This document shows, in pieces, positions 38,969 through 46,669 of a stretch of 64,000 bases of DNA. Location of the stretch: assembly GCA_963810905.1 (NCBI GenBank), contig CAWEPG010000002.1, positions 496,001 through 560,000 on the forward strand. Reading direction: 5' to 3'. The stretch is from CAWBAT01 sp963810905. GTDB taxonomy: Bacteria; Acidobacteriota; Terriglobia; Versatilivoradales; Versatilivoraceae. The notes under the pieces were generated by a model. It was not told where the DNA came from. It saw only the letters and a program-made list of their open reading frames with translations, and made no database searches. Position 1 is the first letter of the stretch. Each line of letters opens with the position of its first letter. The translations under genes were made by a program, and so were the position numbers.

Positions 38969-39985
38969 CTAGCGGGATGGCTGGTAAATCTGGTCGAATG
39001 TTCCACCATCGGCGAAGTGTGTCTGCTGGGCTTTTTGCCAGCCTCCAAACAATTCATCAATCGTAAACAAGTTTACCTTCACGAATTGAGACGTATACTT
39101 CGCCGCTACTAGAGCATTTCGAGGTCGATAAAAATTCTTGGCGGCGATCTCCTGACCTTCTTCTGAATACAGATAGTCGAGATAGGCTTGAGCCACAACT
39201 CGGGTGCCATGTTTATCGGCGACCTTATCAACCAGACTCACCGGAGGTTCCGCAAGAATGCTCATGGAAGGAACAATCACCTCATATTTGTCTTTGCCTG
39301 TTTCCTTGATCACATTCAGCACCTCGTTCTCCCAGTTAATGAGCACATCCCCAATCCCCCGTTCTACAAAGGTGGTCGTGGATCCGCGGGCACCGGAATC
39401 AAGCACCGGAACATTCTTGAAAAGGCGGCTCACAAAATCCTTGGCTTTGGCCTCGTCACCTCCTTGCTGCTTCAGGATGTATCCCCAAGCCGCGAGATAA
39501 TTCCAGCGGGCGCCCCCCGAGGTCTTCGGGTTCGGGGTGATAACCGAAACGTTGGGTTTGACGAGGTCATCCCAATCCTTGATTTTCTTGGGATTACCTT
39601 TGCGAACGAGAAAGACAATGGTCGAGGTATACGGGGCACTGTTATTGGGAAGCCGGGTTTGCCAGTTTTTCGGCAGTAATCTTGCTTTCTCGGCAATCGC
39701 GTCAATGTCATAAGCGAGAGCGAGAGTGACCACATCAGCCCCCAATCCATCAATCACCGATCTCGCTTGTTTACCGGAACCTCCGTGAGATTGCTTGATG
39801 GAAACATCCTGATTGTTTTTTTGCTTCCAGAACTTGGCAAAGGCCGCATTGAATTGCTGGTAAAGCTCCCGGGTTGGATCGTAGGACACATTGAGGATAG
39901 TCACCGGACCGCCGGCAGGGGCCGACCAAGTTACTCCTGAAACTAGGCTAAAGGCCACAACAAGTGTAGTGATAAATATTCGCAC
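38969..39985 (-). CDS. sbp: Sulfate/thiosulfate-binding periplasmic protein
   Basis: 338 residues from GTG 39985, chosen because CAGGAGAAAAG sits at the right distance and the product then starts with a signal peptide (VRIFITTLVVAFSLVSGVTWSA). The mature protein begins 'VTILNVSYDPTRELYQQFN', then 'QSHGGSGKQARSVIDGLGADVV' with the substrate-binding S-G-G-S-x-x-Q segment, 'NPKTSGGARWNYLAAWGY' and 'ILINWENE'-like 'DVLINWENEV': all hallmarks of Sbp/CysP. It delivers sulfate to CysTWA. It lies downstream of the porin gene across a 200-base gap that contains a large nested hairpin. Confidence 0.93.
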   Translation of the reverse strand: MRIFITTLVVAFSLVSGVTWSAPAGGPVTILNVSYDPTRELYQQFNAAFAKFWKQKNNQDVSIKQSHGGSGKQARSVIDGLGADVVTLALAYDIDAIAEKARLLPKNWQTRLPNNSAPYTSTIVFLVRKGNPKKIKDWDDLVKPNVSVITPNPKTSGGARWNYLAAWGYILKQQGGDEAKAKDFVSRLFKNVPVLDSGARGSTTTFVERGIGDVLINWENEVLNVIKETGKDKYEVIVPSMSILAEPPVSLVDKVADKHGTRVVAQAYLDYLYSEEGQEIAAKNFYRPRNALVAAKYTSQFVKVNLFTIDELFGGWQKAQQTHFADGGTFDQIYQPSR

Positions 39986-40085
39986 GATTCTTTTCTCCTG
40001 GATTGAATTGTCAATTAAATAGGCACTCAATTAACCACGCTAAATCTTGATCAAACCCTCCTAACCGTCTCCCACGGGGTGAAGA

Positions 40086-40152
40086 ATTGCCGCTTGGTCA
40101 GGCATGAAGCATTGAGATTGCTTCATGCCTACAAAGGGCTCGCAGCGGCAAT
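40086..40152. repeat. Large nested hairpin between the porin and sulfate-binding genes
   Basis: The outer 9-bp stem ATTGCCGCT (40086-40094) / AGCGGCAAT (40144-40152) encloses a perfect 12-bp hairpin AGGCATGAAGCA (40100-40111) / TGCTTCATGCCT (40119-40130) with a 7-base loop, followed by ACAA. On the minus strand it lies ~90 bases after the porin stop and ~100 bases before the sbp start. There is no T-run; it may attenuate or protect the transcript, or be a mobile repeat. Confidence 0.6.
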
Positions 40153-40240
40153 ACAAAATTCCTTTGGCAAGGACTGTCAGAAGGATTTGTCACAACTTCT
40201 CATAAATTTGCATTGATTCCTTAGGATCTTCCTAACAAAT

Positions 40241-41736
40241 CTAAAAGTAAATCTGGAAATTGGTGAGAATTACTTTCTCAGTTTGCCGATTTCCCGTTGT
40301 ATTGCCACCTTTAAAGGCCGATTGCTCGTAGTTCAACTGAAGCTTGAGGTTTCTGTTGAAATACCAGTTCACACCCGCGGTCCACGTCCTGTCACGACTT
40401 GCGGAAGTATTCGGGTTGGCAAATTTCAAGATGAAGGCGTCATTGTCCACATTCAATTGAGTATAACGGCCGGCCAATTCAACGGCGCCAAAACTTCCCG
40501 CCCCAGGATTGAACATCTTTCTTGGTGTCACGCTCTTGTAGGAAGCCTTCTCCCCAGTAATCACATACGAGGCGGCCACTTGCCAGGCACTCATGCTGAT
40601 CTCTCCAAACGTATTTCCATTCTTCACATCCTGCGCGGTCTGAACATACTCACCCAACAATCCAAAGGGCCCACATAGTAATAGGCCTGCGGTGAATAGA
40701 GGTAACGGTTCCCATTAGCCACGGTACTCGCGTTGTAGTTGAAGAAAATAGCCTGGGCAGGTGTCCTCAATACAGGAAGAAGCCCTTGCTGACTGCCTGA
40801 GGTGCCTGCAAGCCCTATACCCAGTCCTTTGAGGGGTTCAATGCTGCTTGTCTGGAAAGGGTTAAAGAAGACTCGTCCGGCAAAGTCCTTGGTGTTGTTT
40901 GTGTCCAAATCGCCGCTGGCCCCGTCCGGTACGCCATTGAAAACCCCAAGATAGTAGTTGAAAACGCCTCCAAGGTTCTCCCCAAAGACCTGAACCCCAA
41001 CATCTCGGTTTGGAACCAAATCAGTTGGCAAGTGCACGCTCCACAAAAAGCATCTCTGAACCTGAAACCAGCCGTTCCAAGCCAACGGGAGGTTTGAATT
41101 TGCCGAATCGGAATTTGGTTTGTGGGAAATAGGTGAAATCCGCGTAGGCATCCTGTACGGTTGACTGGCCATTTCCAAAATCAGTCATGATTCTAAAATC
41201 GAAGTACTTGTAAACTGTGCCCTGAAGAATCGGCCGGACTCGACGGAGAAGAAACGTGCTGCTTCCCAGCACGATTGCGGGGTTACTCTCGTGTATAGAA
41301 TCTGCTATCCGCCTGAACATAACCTCCCACCCTTAATTGAAAATTGTCGTCTGCGGATTTGATCCAAAATCCTTCTTTCCCTGCAGTGACTACCGGCGTT
41401 TCCTTCAATTTAGCTGCAGCGGTCTCTGCATCAAGCTCTTTCTTCCTCTCAACAATGCGCAACTTTTGATCCAAGGCCGCCAGCTGTTCACTGATGGGAG
41501 TTGTCGAAACTGCTTCCGCCGCAACCTCCAGTGGCGCCTGGCTTCAGGGAACTAACTCCGAGCGCCTGATCCAACCGGTTTTCCAATTGCTGTAGCTTTC
41601 CTTCAATTGCAGCCAATCGTTCTTCAGTCGATTGACCATTGGGAGTATCGGGGGGCTCGGCCAGAACGCAAGTCTGAAAGGCGGGAAATAAATAGACACC
41701 AAAGATCAAGAGAATTGACAACCCGCGACTTTTCAT
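40241..41736 (-). CDS. OprO/OprP-type anion-selective porin (four frameshifts)
   Basis: Successive overlapping frames add up to one protein of about 495 residues from ATG 41736 (AGAGGAG upstream). In order: signal peptide (MKSRGLSILLIFGVYLF...); a coiled coil 'EERLAAIEGKLQQLENRLDQAL'; 'FWIKSADDNFQLRVGGYVQAD', the usual start of the phosphate-selective porin barrel; 'DAYADFTYFPQTKFRFGKFKPPVGLE'-type strands; 'GVFNYYLGVFNGVPDG'; and a terminal strand ending in Phe (QIYF) as in outer-membrane barrels. Breaks lie near 41520, 41290, 41030 and 40650. All barrel segments are still there, so sequencing indels are likely. Its position inside a sulfate operon suggests that it passes sulfate and not phosphate; that is inference. 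Confidence 0.75.
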
Positions 41737-41891
41737 AAGGACTCCTCTCCAATTCGGATCTTCCGGATGTCCGGTCATCTCCAGTTTTTATTTGATTTGT
41801 GAACAGCAATTCTATTTCTGCTTCCAAATGTATGGTCAGCATTACCGGCTTAACATTTCATGAATACAAACGTCAGTTGCTGAGGACTGAA

Positions 41892-42104
41892 TCAACTGCC
41901 CCCTCTAGGTTTTTCCTGCCCGATACGGAACTTCTCTTTTTTTTCAATCTGAACAATTTCGGAGTCGTGAATGACAATCTCAACTGACCCGTAACGGATA
42001 TTCTTGAGTGCCGAAATTACTTCCAAAATGGCCGCCTTGCTGATCCCATTAGGTTGATCGAAGATTACTTCACTCAAAGGAAACTCACGAGGGGTCGATT
42101 GCAT
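41892..42104 (-). CDS. DUF2292 (YezD-type) small protein
   Basis: About 70 residues from ATG 42104 (a GTG two codons earlier is also possible; no clear ribosome-binding site). The core 'ILEVISALKNIRYGSVEIVI' followed by HDSEIVQIEKKEKFR is the DUF2292/YezD signature, a small alpha-beta domain. Its function is unknown. It sits between an Rrf2 regulator and a porin/sulfate uptake operon on the same strand, which suggests a role in sulfur assimilation. The AT-rich 50 bases before it contain 'AGTCTATTAA', which resembles half of the putative operator at 42633. Confidence 0.8.
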   Translation of the reverse strand: MQSTPREFPLSEVIFDQPNGISKAAILEVISALKNIRYGSVEIVIHDSEIVQIEKKEKFRIGQEKPRGGS

Positions 42105-42152
42105 ATACACTATTAACTCTATTTTATTAGTAGTCTATTAATGTAAAAAAAA

Positions 42153-42614
42153 CTAAATATGGTACATCAGCGCTTCGTATGGATCATTTGAAGCCAACTC
42201 GACACGTTGCAGTACATCAGCTAGGGTCGTGTTGTCGAGGATATTGGCGATGGCATCCCGAACATCTCTCATGACGAGGCGGATGCCACAAGTTTTCTCA
42301 TCCTCACATTCATCACAGGGAGCATAGGCCGTCTGACTAACGCAAGGCAATGGGGCCAACGGGCCATCCAGCAAGCGAATGACTCGACCTAGCTTAATGG
42401 CTGCAGGCTTTCTTCCCAGCGAATAGCCACCCCCTTTCCCCTTCTTACTCTGAAGAATCCCATGATTCTTAAGGTCCAGAAGGATCAATTCCAGAAACTT
42501 TTTTGGTATATTCTCTTTCTCAGCAAGATCTGAAATCAAGACTAACCCTTCCCCCTCGTGCTTCGCCAGGTAAAGCAATGCCCGGAGACCATATTTGGCT
42601 TTCATGGAGAGCAT
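42153..42614 (-). CDS. Rrf2-family transcriptional regulator
   Basis: 153 residues from ATG 42614 (GAGGTAA upstream). A winged helix-turn-helix at the N-terminus: 'MKAKYGLRALLYLAKH', 'ISDLAEKENIPKKFLELILLDLKNHGILQSKKGKGGGYSL' (the Rrf2 recognition region, given here as two blocks). Four cysteines, C91, C100, C103 and C109, lie in the segment where IscR and NsrR bind their Fe-S cluster, so this protein may sense sulfur or iron-sulfur status; CymR-type sulfur regulators have no such cluster. It is first in the minus-strand sulfate regulon and is the obvious candidate to control it. Confidence 0.87.
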   Translation of the reverse strand: MLSMKAKYGLRALLYLAKHEGEGLVLISDLAEKENIPKKFLELILLDLKNHGILQSKKGKGGGYSLGRKPAAIKLGRVIRLLDGPLAPLPCVSQTAYAPCDECEDEKTCGIRLVMRDVRDAIANILDNTTLADVLQRVELASNDPYEALMYHI

Positions 42615-42632
42615 CGAGTATTTACCTCATTC

Positions 42633-42653
42633 AGTCTATAAGCTCACTAGACT
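42633..42653. promoter_or_regulatory. Putative Rrf2 operator
   Basis: The inverted repeat AGTCTA-(9)-TAGACT, nested with ATAAG..CTTAT, lies 19 bases upstream of the Rrf2 gene start in an AT-rich leader, where an autoregulatory site would be expected. 'AGTCTATTAA' recurs before the DUF2292 gene at about 42128. Confidence 0.4.
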
Positions 42654-42808
42654 TATACGGCAGATTCAATATTCGAGTCAAGCTTTTTTTGTCAAATTAT
42701 TTTCTTTTTCAAACCAAATAAGGGATGCCTATTGGTCCACATTCCGAGGCGGACTCTTCTGATTCGCCCTCCGGCGCGGTGGAGGTGAGAATGAATTCGC
42801 CAAATCGG

Positions 42809-42914
42809 TAGTAGGGAACGCTCGCCGCAGCGTTCCCGCTGGCCCTATAGGACTGAATTCAAACGGCTTCCCAACTCTATCCGAAAACGGAACAGCGTCC
42901 GATCCCTACAGAGC
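42809..42914 (-). repeat. ~106-bp dispersed element with terminal inverted repeats, copy 3 (inverted)
   Basis: Read on the minus strand it begins GGCTCTGTAGGGATCGGACGCTGTTCCG and ends GGGAACGCTGCGGCGAGCGTTCCCTAC, matching copies at 29805 and 10638. It sits between the Rrf2 gene and the GH38-like gene. Confidence 0.7.
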
Positions 42915-43010
42915 CTCCATTGTTTTCAGACCTTCAGACGGAGAGGCAGGGGCGGGTTGGATGAAGGCTCCGATCAAAGAATATGTTAGCTCATCTATAG
43001 AAATGCAAAA

Positions 43011-45665
43011 TTAACTGAGCTCGAAGGTCCGGACTCGCCAGGGTTGAATCTCAAATCTGAGCTTGCTGCCGCTTCGAGAGACTTCGGCCACTTTTTTTCC
43101 CAACAAGTTTGTTTCCACTGCATTGCGTACGGGCAGAGCCAAGCTTAGGTCCACCGGTGTCTCCCGACCCTCTACCTCCACGATGCGCAATTCTGTCCCC
43201 CCATTTTCTTCTTTTCGCAAAGCTAACAAATGCACGCTCTCCGGGCTTATGCTTACAAAACTATTCCGTTTTGGAAGATTTCCAACTTGCGAGTCCCCAA
43301 CCACCGTGATCATCTTATGACTGAACTGCTCGGCAGCCCGCAACCGGTCTGCGTTTGTGAAACTCAGGCTATGAGGAAGCAAGGCGTGTCGGTACTCCGA
43401 ATAACGGGGCCAACCAAACTCCTTGGAGAAATAGGATTCCCATTCTCTCATGATCAAATTCGAAATCAATTCATTCGTGTCCCGTTTGAAATACTGGGTC
43501 CCTGGATGCAGGACGAGGAGGCCGGAATTCTTGCCAACCAAATCCACAAAGGTCAGGGCTTGAAAATAACTCTTTTCAGTCGCCTCGATGGCCAGAGGGA
43601 AATCCCGCACGACCGAAGAAATCGGGAAATTGGGAGCGAAAGAGAACCAGTAACCTTCCTTGATTTCCGCGGGAAACCGATTATTCTCATCGATTGCGTC
43701 GGCCGCTGGTGGGACGTCGGCCAGCACCCGACTAGTGACCTCAACGTATGGGACTCTCTCATAAAGAGTCACATAGGTTTCAAATTTCAAGAGCGGCCAG
43801 TTGTGGCGGGCCTTCACTGTGGCACGGAGGGGTCCTTTTTCGATCCAACGTATCTCGGCTTGAGAACTTGAACTATCAAATTCGACATTATCTTTTTCCC
43901 GGATACGCAAACGGTATTCAGGATTAGCCCTTCCCTTGAAGGCTGGGAATGCGCTTTTTTGCCCGTCCAGCATCTCTTGCCCTGTGCGCTTATCAACCAA
44001 ACTACTGACCGCTCCTGTTTTTGGATTGAGCTTCACTTTCACCAATGAGTTTTCCATCGTCAGGTTGGCCGTATCCACCTGGAGTTCCGTTCCGGCGCCA
44101 GCCACCTCTTCAGACATGAACTCGAGATAGTAGGTATCGTAACCGATGCTTGGCACCTTCTCGGCCCGAAATGCCACTTCCCCGGTTACCAGGTTCTGCT
44201 CGCCATTCACCTCGCGCTTTAGTACTTGCGATGGCATCACTCTTCCTGTTGAATCCTTCACGACCACTCCCTTCATCTTATCCGGCAGTGGGTAAATCCG
44301 TCCGGTAGTCACTATTTCGGTTCTTTCCCAGCCACTCGGGTTAAAAACGGTTACGACTTTCTGACCTTGTTTTCCGGACTGCGAATCGATCCTCTTTACC
44401 AGCGCGTCCAGTGAGGCATCCAGCACGCCCTTTCCATCTTTCAGGGCGGCGTCGAGATGGTTGTAGCCAATGCCTCCCCAGGTAAAGTTATGGTAATCCT
44501 CCAACCGGTCGAGTGGCGCCATGCGATCTCCCTGCCACCGAGAGTACTCGCATAACGATACATCGTGGCTTTGCGAGGCTAGCAAATTCTTCCACCCTCT
44601 AGTTAAATCCTCTGCCCGGCTTTTTGCTCCTAACCCGCTTGCCACCGCGTCGAAGCGCTCGGCGGCCAGCAAGGTTCCCTCGACTTTCCGATCGAGAATC
44701 CGCAGTTGATCGCCGCCCAGTCCCCAAGTCAGCAGTTTTTTCCAAGAGTCCATGTTCAAATAAACAGTCTCCCGCGGGTTCTTCCCGTATTTGTTCATAT
44801 ATTCTGCTAAAGTCACGAACTCAACCGGAAACTGCTCGATGAATTTCTGATACTTCTGCGGGCCGGTCAGGTATGCCGGTTCATCATGAGGTTCCCAACC
44901 AAATTCTTCCCAGGCGAATACAAGAGGTTTACCCAGCGCTTGGAGTTTCTTGAAGATCGGGGACGCCAGCGTGGCAGCAAAGGCTTTCGGATCGGCAGAC
45001 CAGCCCGAATAAAGCGAGTTCTTGGGGGTAGTCGGGATGGTCGTCCCGTCGGTGCCTTTCCAATTGACGGAGACAAGCTCCAGGATGGGAATGCCGGCTT
45101 TACCCCAGGTGTCCACCTGAGCAAGGCTTGCATACTTGAAACCCGCTGCCATTGCGATCTGCGGAATCTGCGGATGCGTGAACTCTTCTTCCTCCAAGAA
45201 TGTGACCATCTCATACCCCAATGCTTTTCGGATTGTTTCCCGACCATACACGATTTGCCGAATATTCGATTCGCCGCTGAACATCGTCCCCAACGGCTGT
45301 CCATAAGTTCCCCCGATTAATTCCACCTTTCCCTCGGCCAGATATTTCTTCAGCCTTTCTGTGACCTCCGGGAACTTCTCGGCCATAAACTCGTAAGCCC
45401 GAGCATCCAGATTGATGCAGGTCTTCACATGCGGCGGCCGGTCTGCCATCTCCATCGCGTCCGTCACGGAGAGTACGTTGGACTCAATTCCCAGCTGCCA
45501 TCCAATCCCTATATAACTCCAATGGTTTGCTAACGTAACGCAGATCCCGTTTGGGGAATCTGAGGCCCCGGCTCTCAACTCGACCCCAGGCAACCCTATC
45601 AATGCCCCAGCGCCGCCGAAAAGGCTCGCTTGAAGAAAATCCCTACGTGTAACCCTATTTTTCAT
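43011..45665 (-). CDS. Tat-exported GH38-like protein (alpha-mannosidase fold)
   Basis: 884 residues from ATG 45665 (GGAGGCG upstream). Twin-arginine signal 'VTRRDFLQASLFGGAGALIG'. The N-terminal domain has the GH38 layout 'KFPEVTERLKKYLAEGKVEL' then 'IGGTYGQPLGTMFSGESNIRQIVYG', a long helical middle ('SRAEDLTRGWKNLLASQSHD'), and a C-terminal beta-sandwich ('SLVKVKLNPKTGAVSSLVDK') typical of alpha-mannosidases. At the position where GH38 enzymes carry the Asp nucleophile after GGW, this protein has no Asp, and the N-terminal metal-binding H-x-D is replaced by N-H-W. It may be a distinct subfamily with different chemistry. It is transcribed away from the plus-strand hydrolase cluster. Confidence 0.8.
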   Translation of the reverse strand: MKNRVTRRDFLQASLFGGAGALIGLPGVELRAGASDSPNGICVTLANHWSYIGIGWQLGIESNVLSVTDAMEMADRPPHVKTCINLDARAYEFMAEKFPEVTERLKKYLAEGKVELIGGTYGQPLGTMFSGESNIRQIVYGRETIRKALGYEMVTFLEEEEFTHPQIPQIAMAAGFKYASLAQVDTWGKAGIPILELVSVNWKGTDGTTIPTTPKNSLYSGWSADPKAFAATLASPIFKKLQALGKPLVFAWEEFGWEPHDEPAYLTGPQKYQKFIEQFPVEFVTLAEYMNKYGKNPRETVYLNMDSWKKLLTWGLGGDQLRILDRKVEGTLLAAERFDAVASGLGAKSRAEDLTRGWKNLLASQSHDVSLCEYSRWQGDRMAPLDRLEDYHNFTWGGIGYNHLDAALKDGKGVLDASLDALVKRIDSQSGKQGQKVVTVFNPSGWERTEIVTTGRIYPLPDKMKGVVVKDSTGRVMPSQVLKREVNGEQNLVTGEVAFRAEKVPSIGYDTYYLEFMSEEVAGAGTELQVDTANLTMENSLVKVKLNPKTGAVSSLVDKRTGQEMLDGQKSAFPAFKGRANPEYRLRIREKDNVEFDSSSSQAEIRWIEKGPLRATVKARHNWPLLKFETYVTLYERVPYVEVTSRVLADVPPAADAIDENNRFPAEIKEGYWFSFAPNFPISSVVRDFPLAIEATEKSYFQALTFVDLVGKNSGLLVLHPGTQYFKRDTNELISNLIMREWESYFSKEFGWPRYSEYRHALLPHSLSFTNADRLRAAEQFSHKMITVVGDSQVGNLPKRNSFVSISPESVHLLALRKEENGGTELRIVEVEGRETPVDLSLALPVRNAVETNLLGKKVAEVSRSGSKLRFEIQPWRVRTFELS

Positions 45666-45749
45666 GGTACGCCTCCATATGGGCTGTCCTGCAAAGTTAT
45701 TGCCACATGGCATTACTATTGCACACCTGTTGAAAGTGATACGCCTCAC

Positions 45750-45778
45750 TTGACATTTGATTTTGTCTGCTTCAGGAT
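45750..45778 (+). promoter_or_regulatory. Possible sigma-70-like promoter
   Basis: TTGACA (45750-45755) is followed after 17 bases by CAGGAT (45773-45778), 34 bases before the 45812 start. The -35 is perfect; the -10 is poor. Confidence 0.3.
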
Positions 45779-45811
45779 GTCGAATAAGAAAGCACAACAG
45801 GAGGTAAGCCC

Positions 45812-46108
45812 ATGAGTGGTGTCACTCCGTTAACTTTGCTCCTGATTTTCTGGGGGGTAATCACGGCCGTTTTCATTGGCCTCATGATCTGGAAATCGAT
45901 CGTAGGAATGCAGGAAGATGACCAGATCTTCCTTGATGATGCCGAGGCCGGCTTTGAGAAGGCGCAGCACGAAATCGTCGATAAGGTCAAGCGGATAACG
46001 ACCTACGCCAAGGGGTTCGGTTTTGCTTCGGCAGGACTCCTTCTTGTCATCGCGGGAATTGTAGTATACCGCGGACTTTACAATTTAAACAGCTCAACGA
46101 TGCCCTGA
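45812..46108 (+). CDS. Small two-span membrane protein of unknown function
   Basis: 98 residues from ATG 45812, with a perfect AGGAGG 7 bases upstream. Helix 1 (residues ~7-27, 'LTLLLIFWGVITAVFIGLMIW') and helix 2 (~70-88, 'FGFASAGLLLVIAGIVVY') flank a charged, probably cytoplasmic, loop 'GMQEDDQIFLDDAEAGFEKAQHEIVDKVKRI'-type (D/E-rich then basic). I do not recognise a named family. It is divergent from the GH38-like gene and separated by 560 bases from the next hydrolase, so it need not belong to either. Confidence 0.65.
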   Translation: MSGVTPLTLLLIFWGVITAVFIGLMIWKSIVGMQEDDQIFLDDAEAGFEKAQHEIVDKVKRITTYAKGFGFASAGLLLVIAGIVVYRGLYNLNSSTMP

Positions 46109-46669
46109 GTGGAAATAACTGGTGAGCCCTAGCTTCCGTAGCCGTTTGCAGGCTCCTGAAACAGGATGTCTATGGCTGGCTCTGTCCATACAGAATCAGT
46201 TTAGGCCGATTCATCTGCTCCCTCCCCTTCCCAATTTTCCGTGTCCCTAGATTACCCTTCACCATGTTTTGGACGATTTCACCCATAGTCTTGGGTTAAA
46301 TCGCGTGCATTGTGATTTTTACAATCAGACCTGGTTCAGAGAGTAATGCACTTTGAGCTTTCTTTCATTTGGAGCGATTCTTGCTGAAGTTAGAGCAGTA
46401 AGTCTCGCTTTCGTGTGACCGCAATCTCAAAACGCCTAGGCATTAAAACCCTAAACACTTTGAGGCTCTGAAACCATGGCAGGGTCCCACTGCATTGACT
46501 CAAATCAAACATCGACACTTCCTCACTGTCCTCAGGGTCTGGAAGAGGTGAAACGCTCGGTTGAGGCGGCGGCCTGTAACGGAGGTTCCCCCTTCCGTTT
46601 CAACGGCATGGTCGCCGCTCAAAGAGCGCAGCTACAATCTCATCACAACTTCGTGGAGCTGGAGGAGCG
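46109..46669. other. Intergenic region with no convincing gene
   Basis: About 560 bases. A 65-codon frame (46476-46673) ends in the start of the next gene (GATGA overlap) but has no ribosome-binding site, no hydrophobic segment and no motif. It is more likely chance than a leader peptide. Confidence 0.4.
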
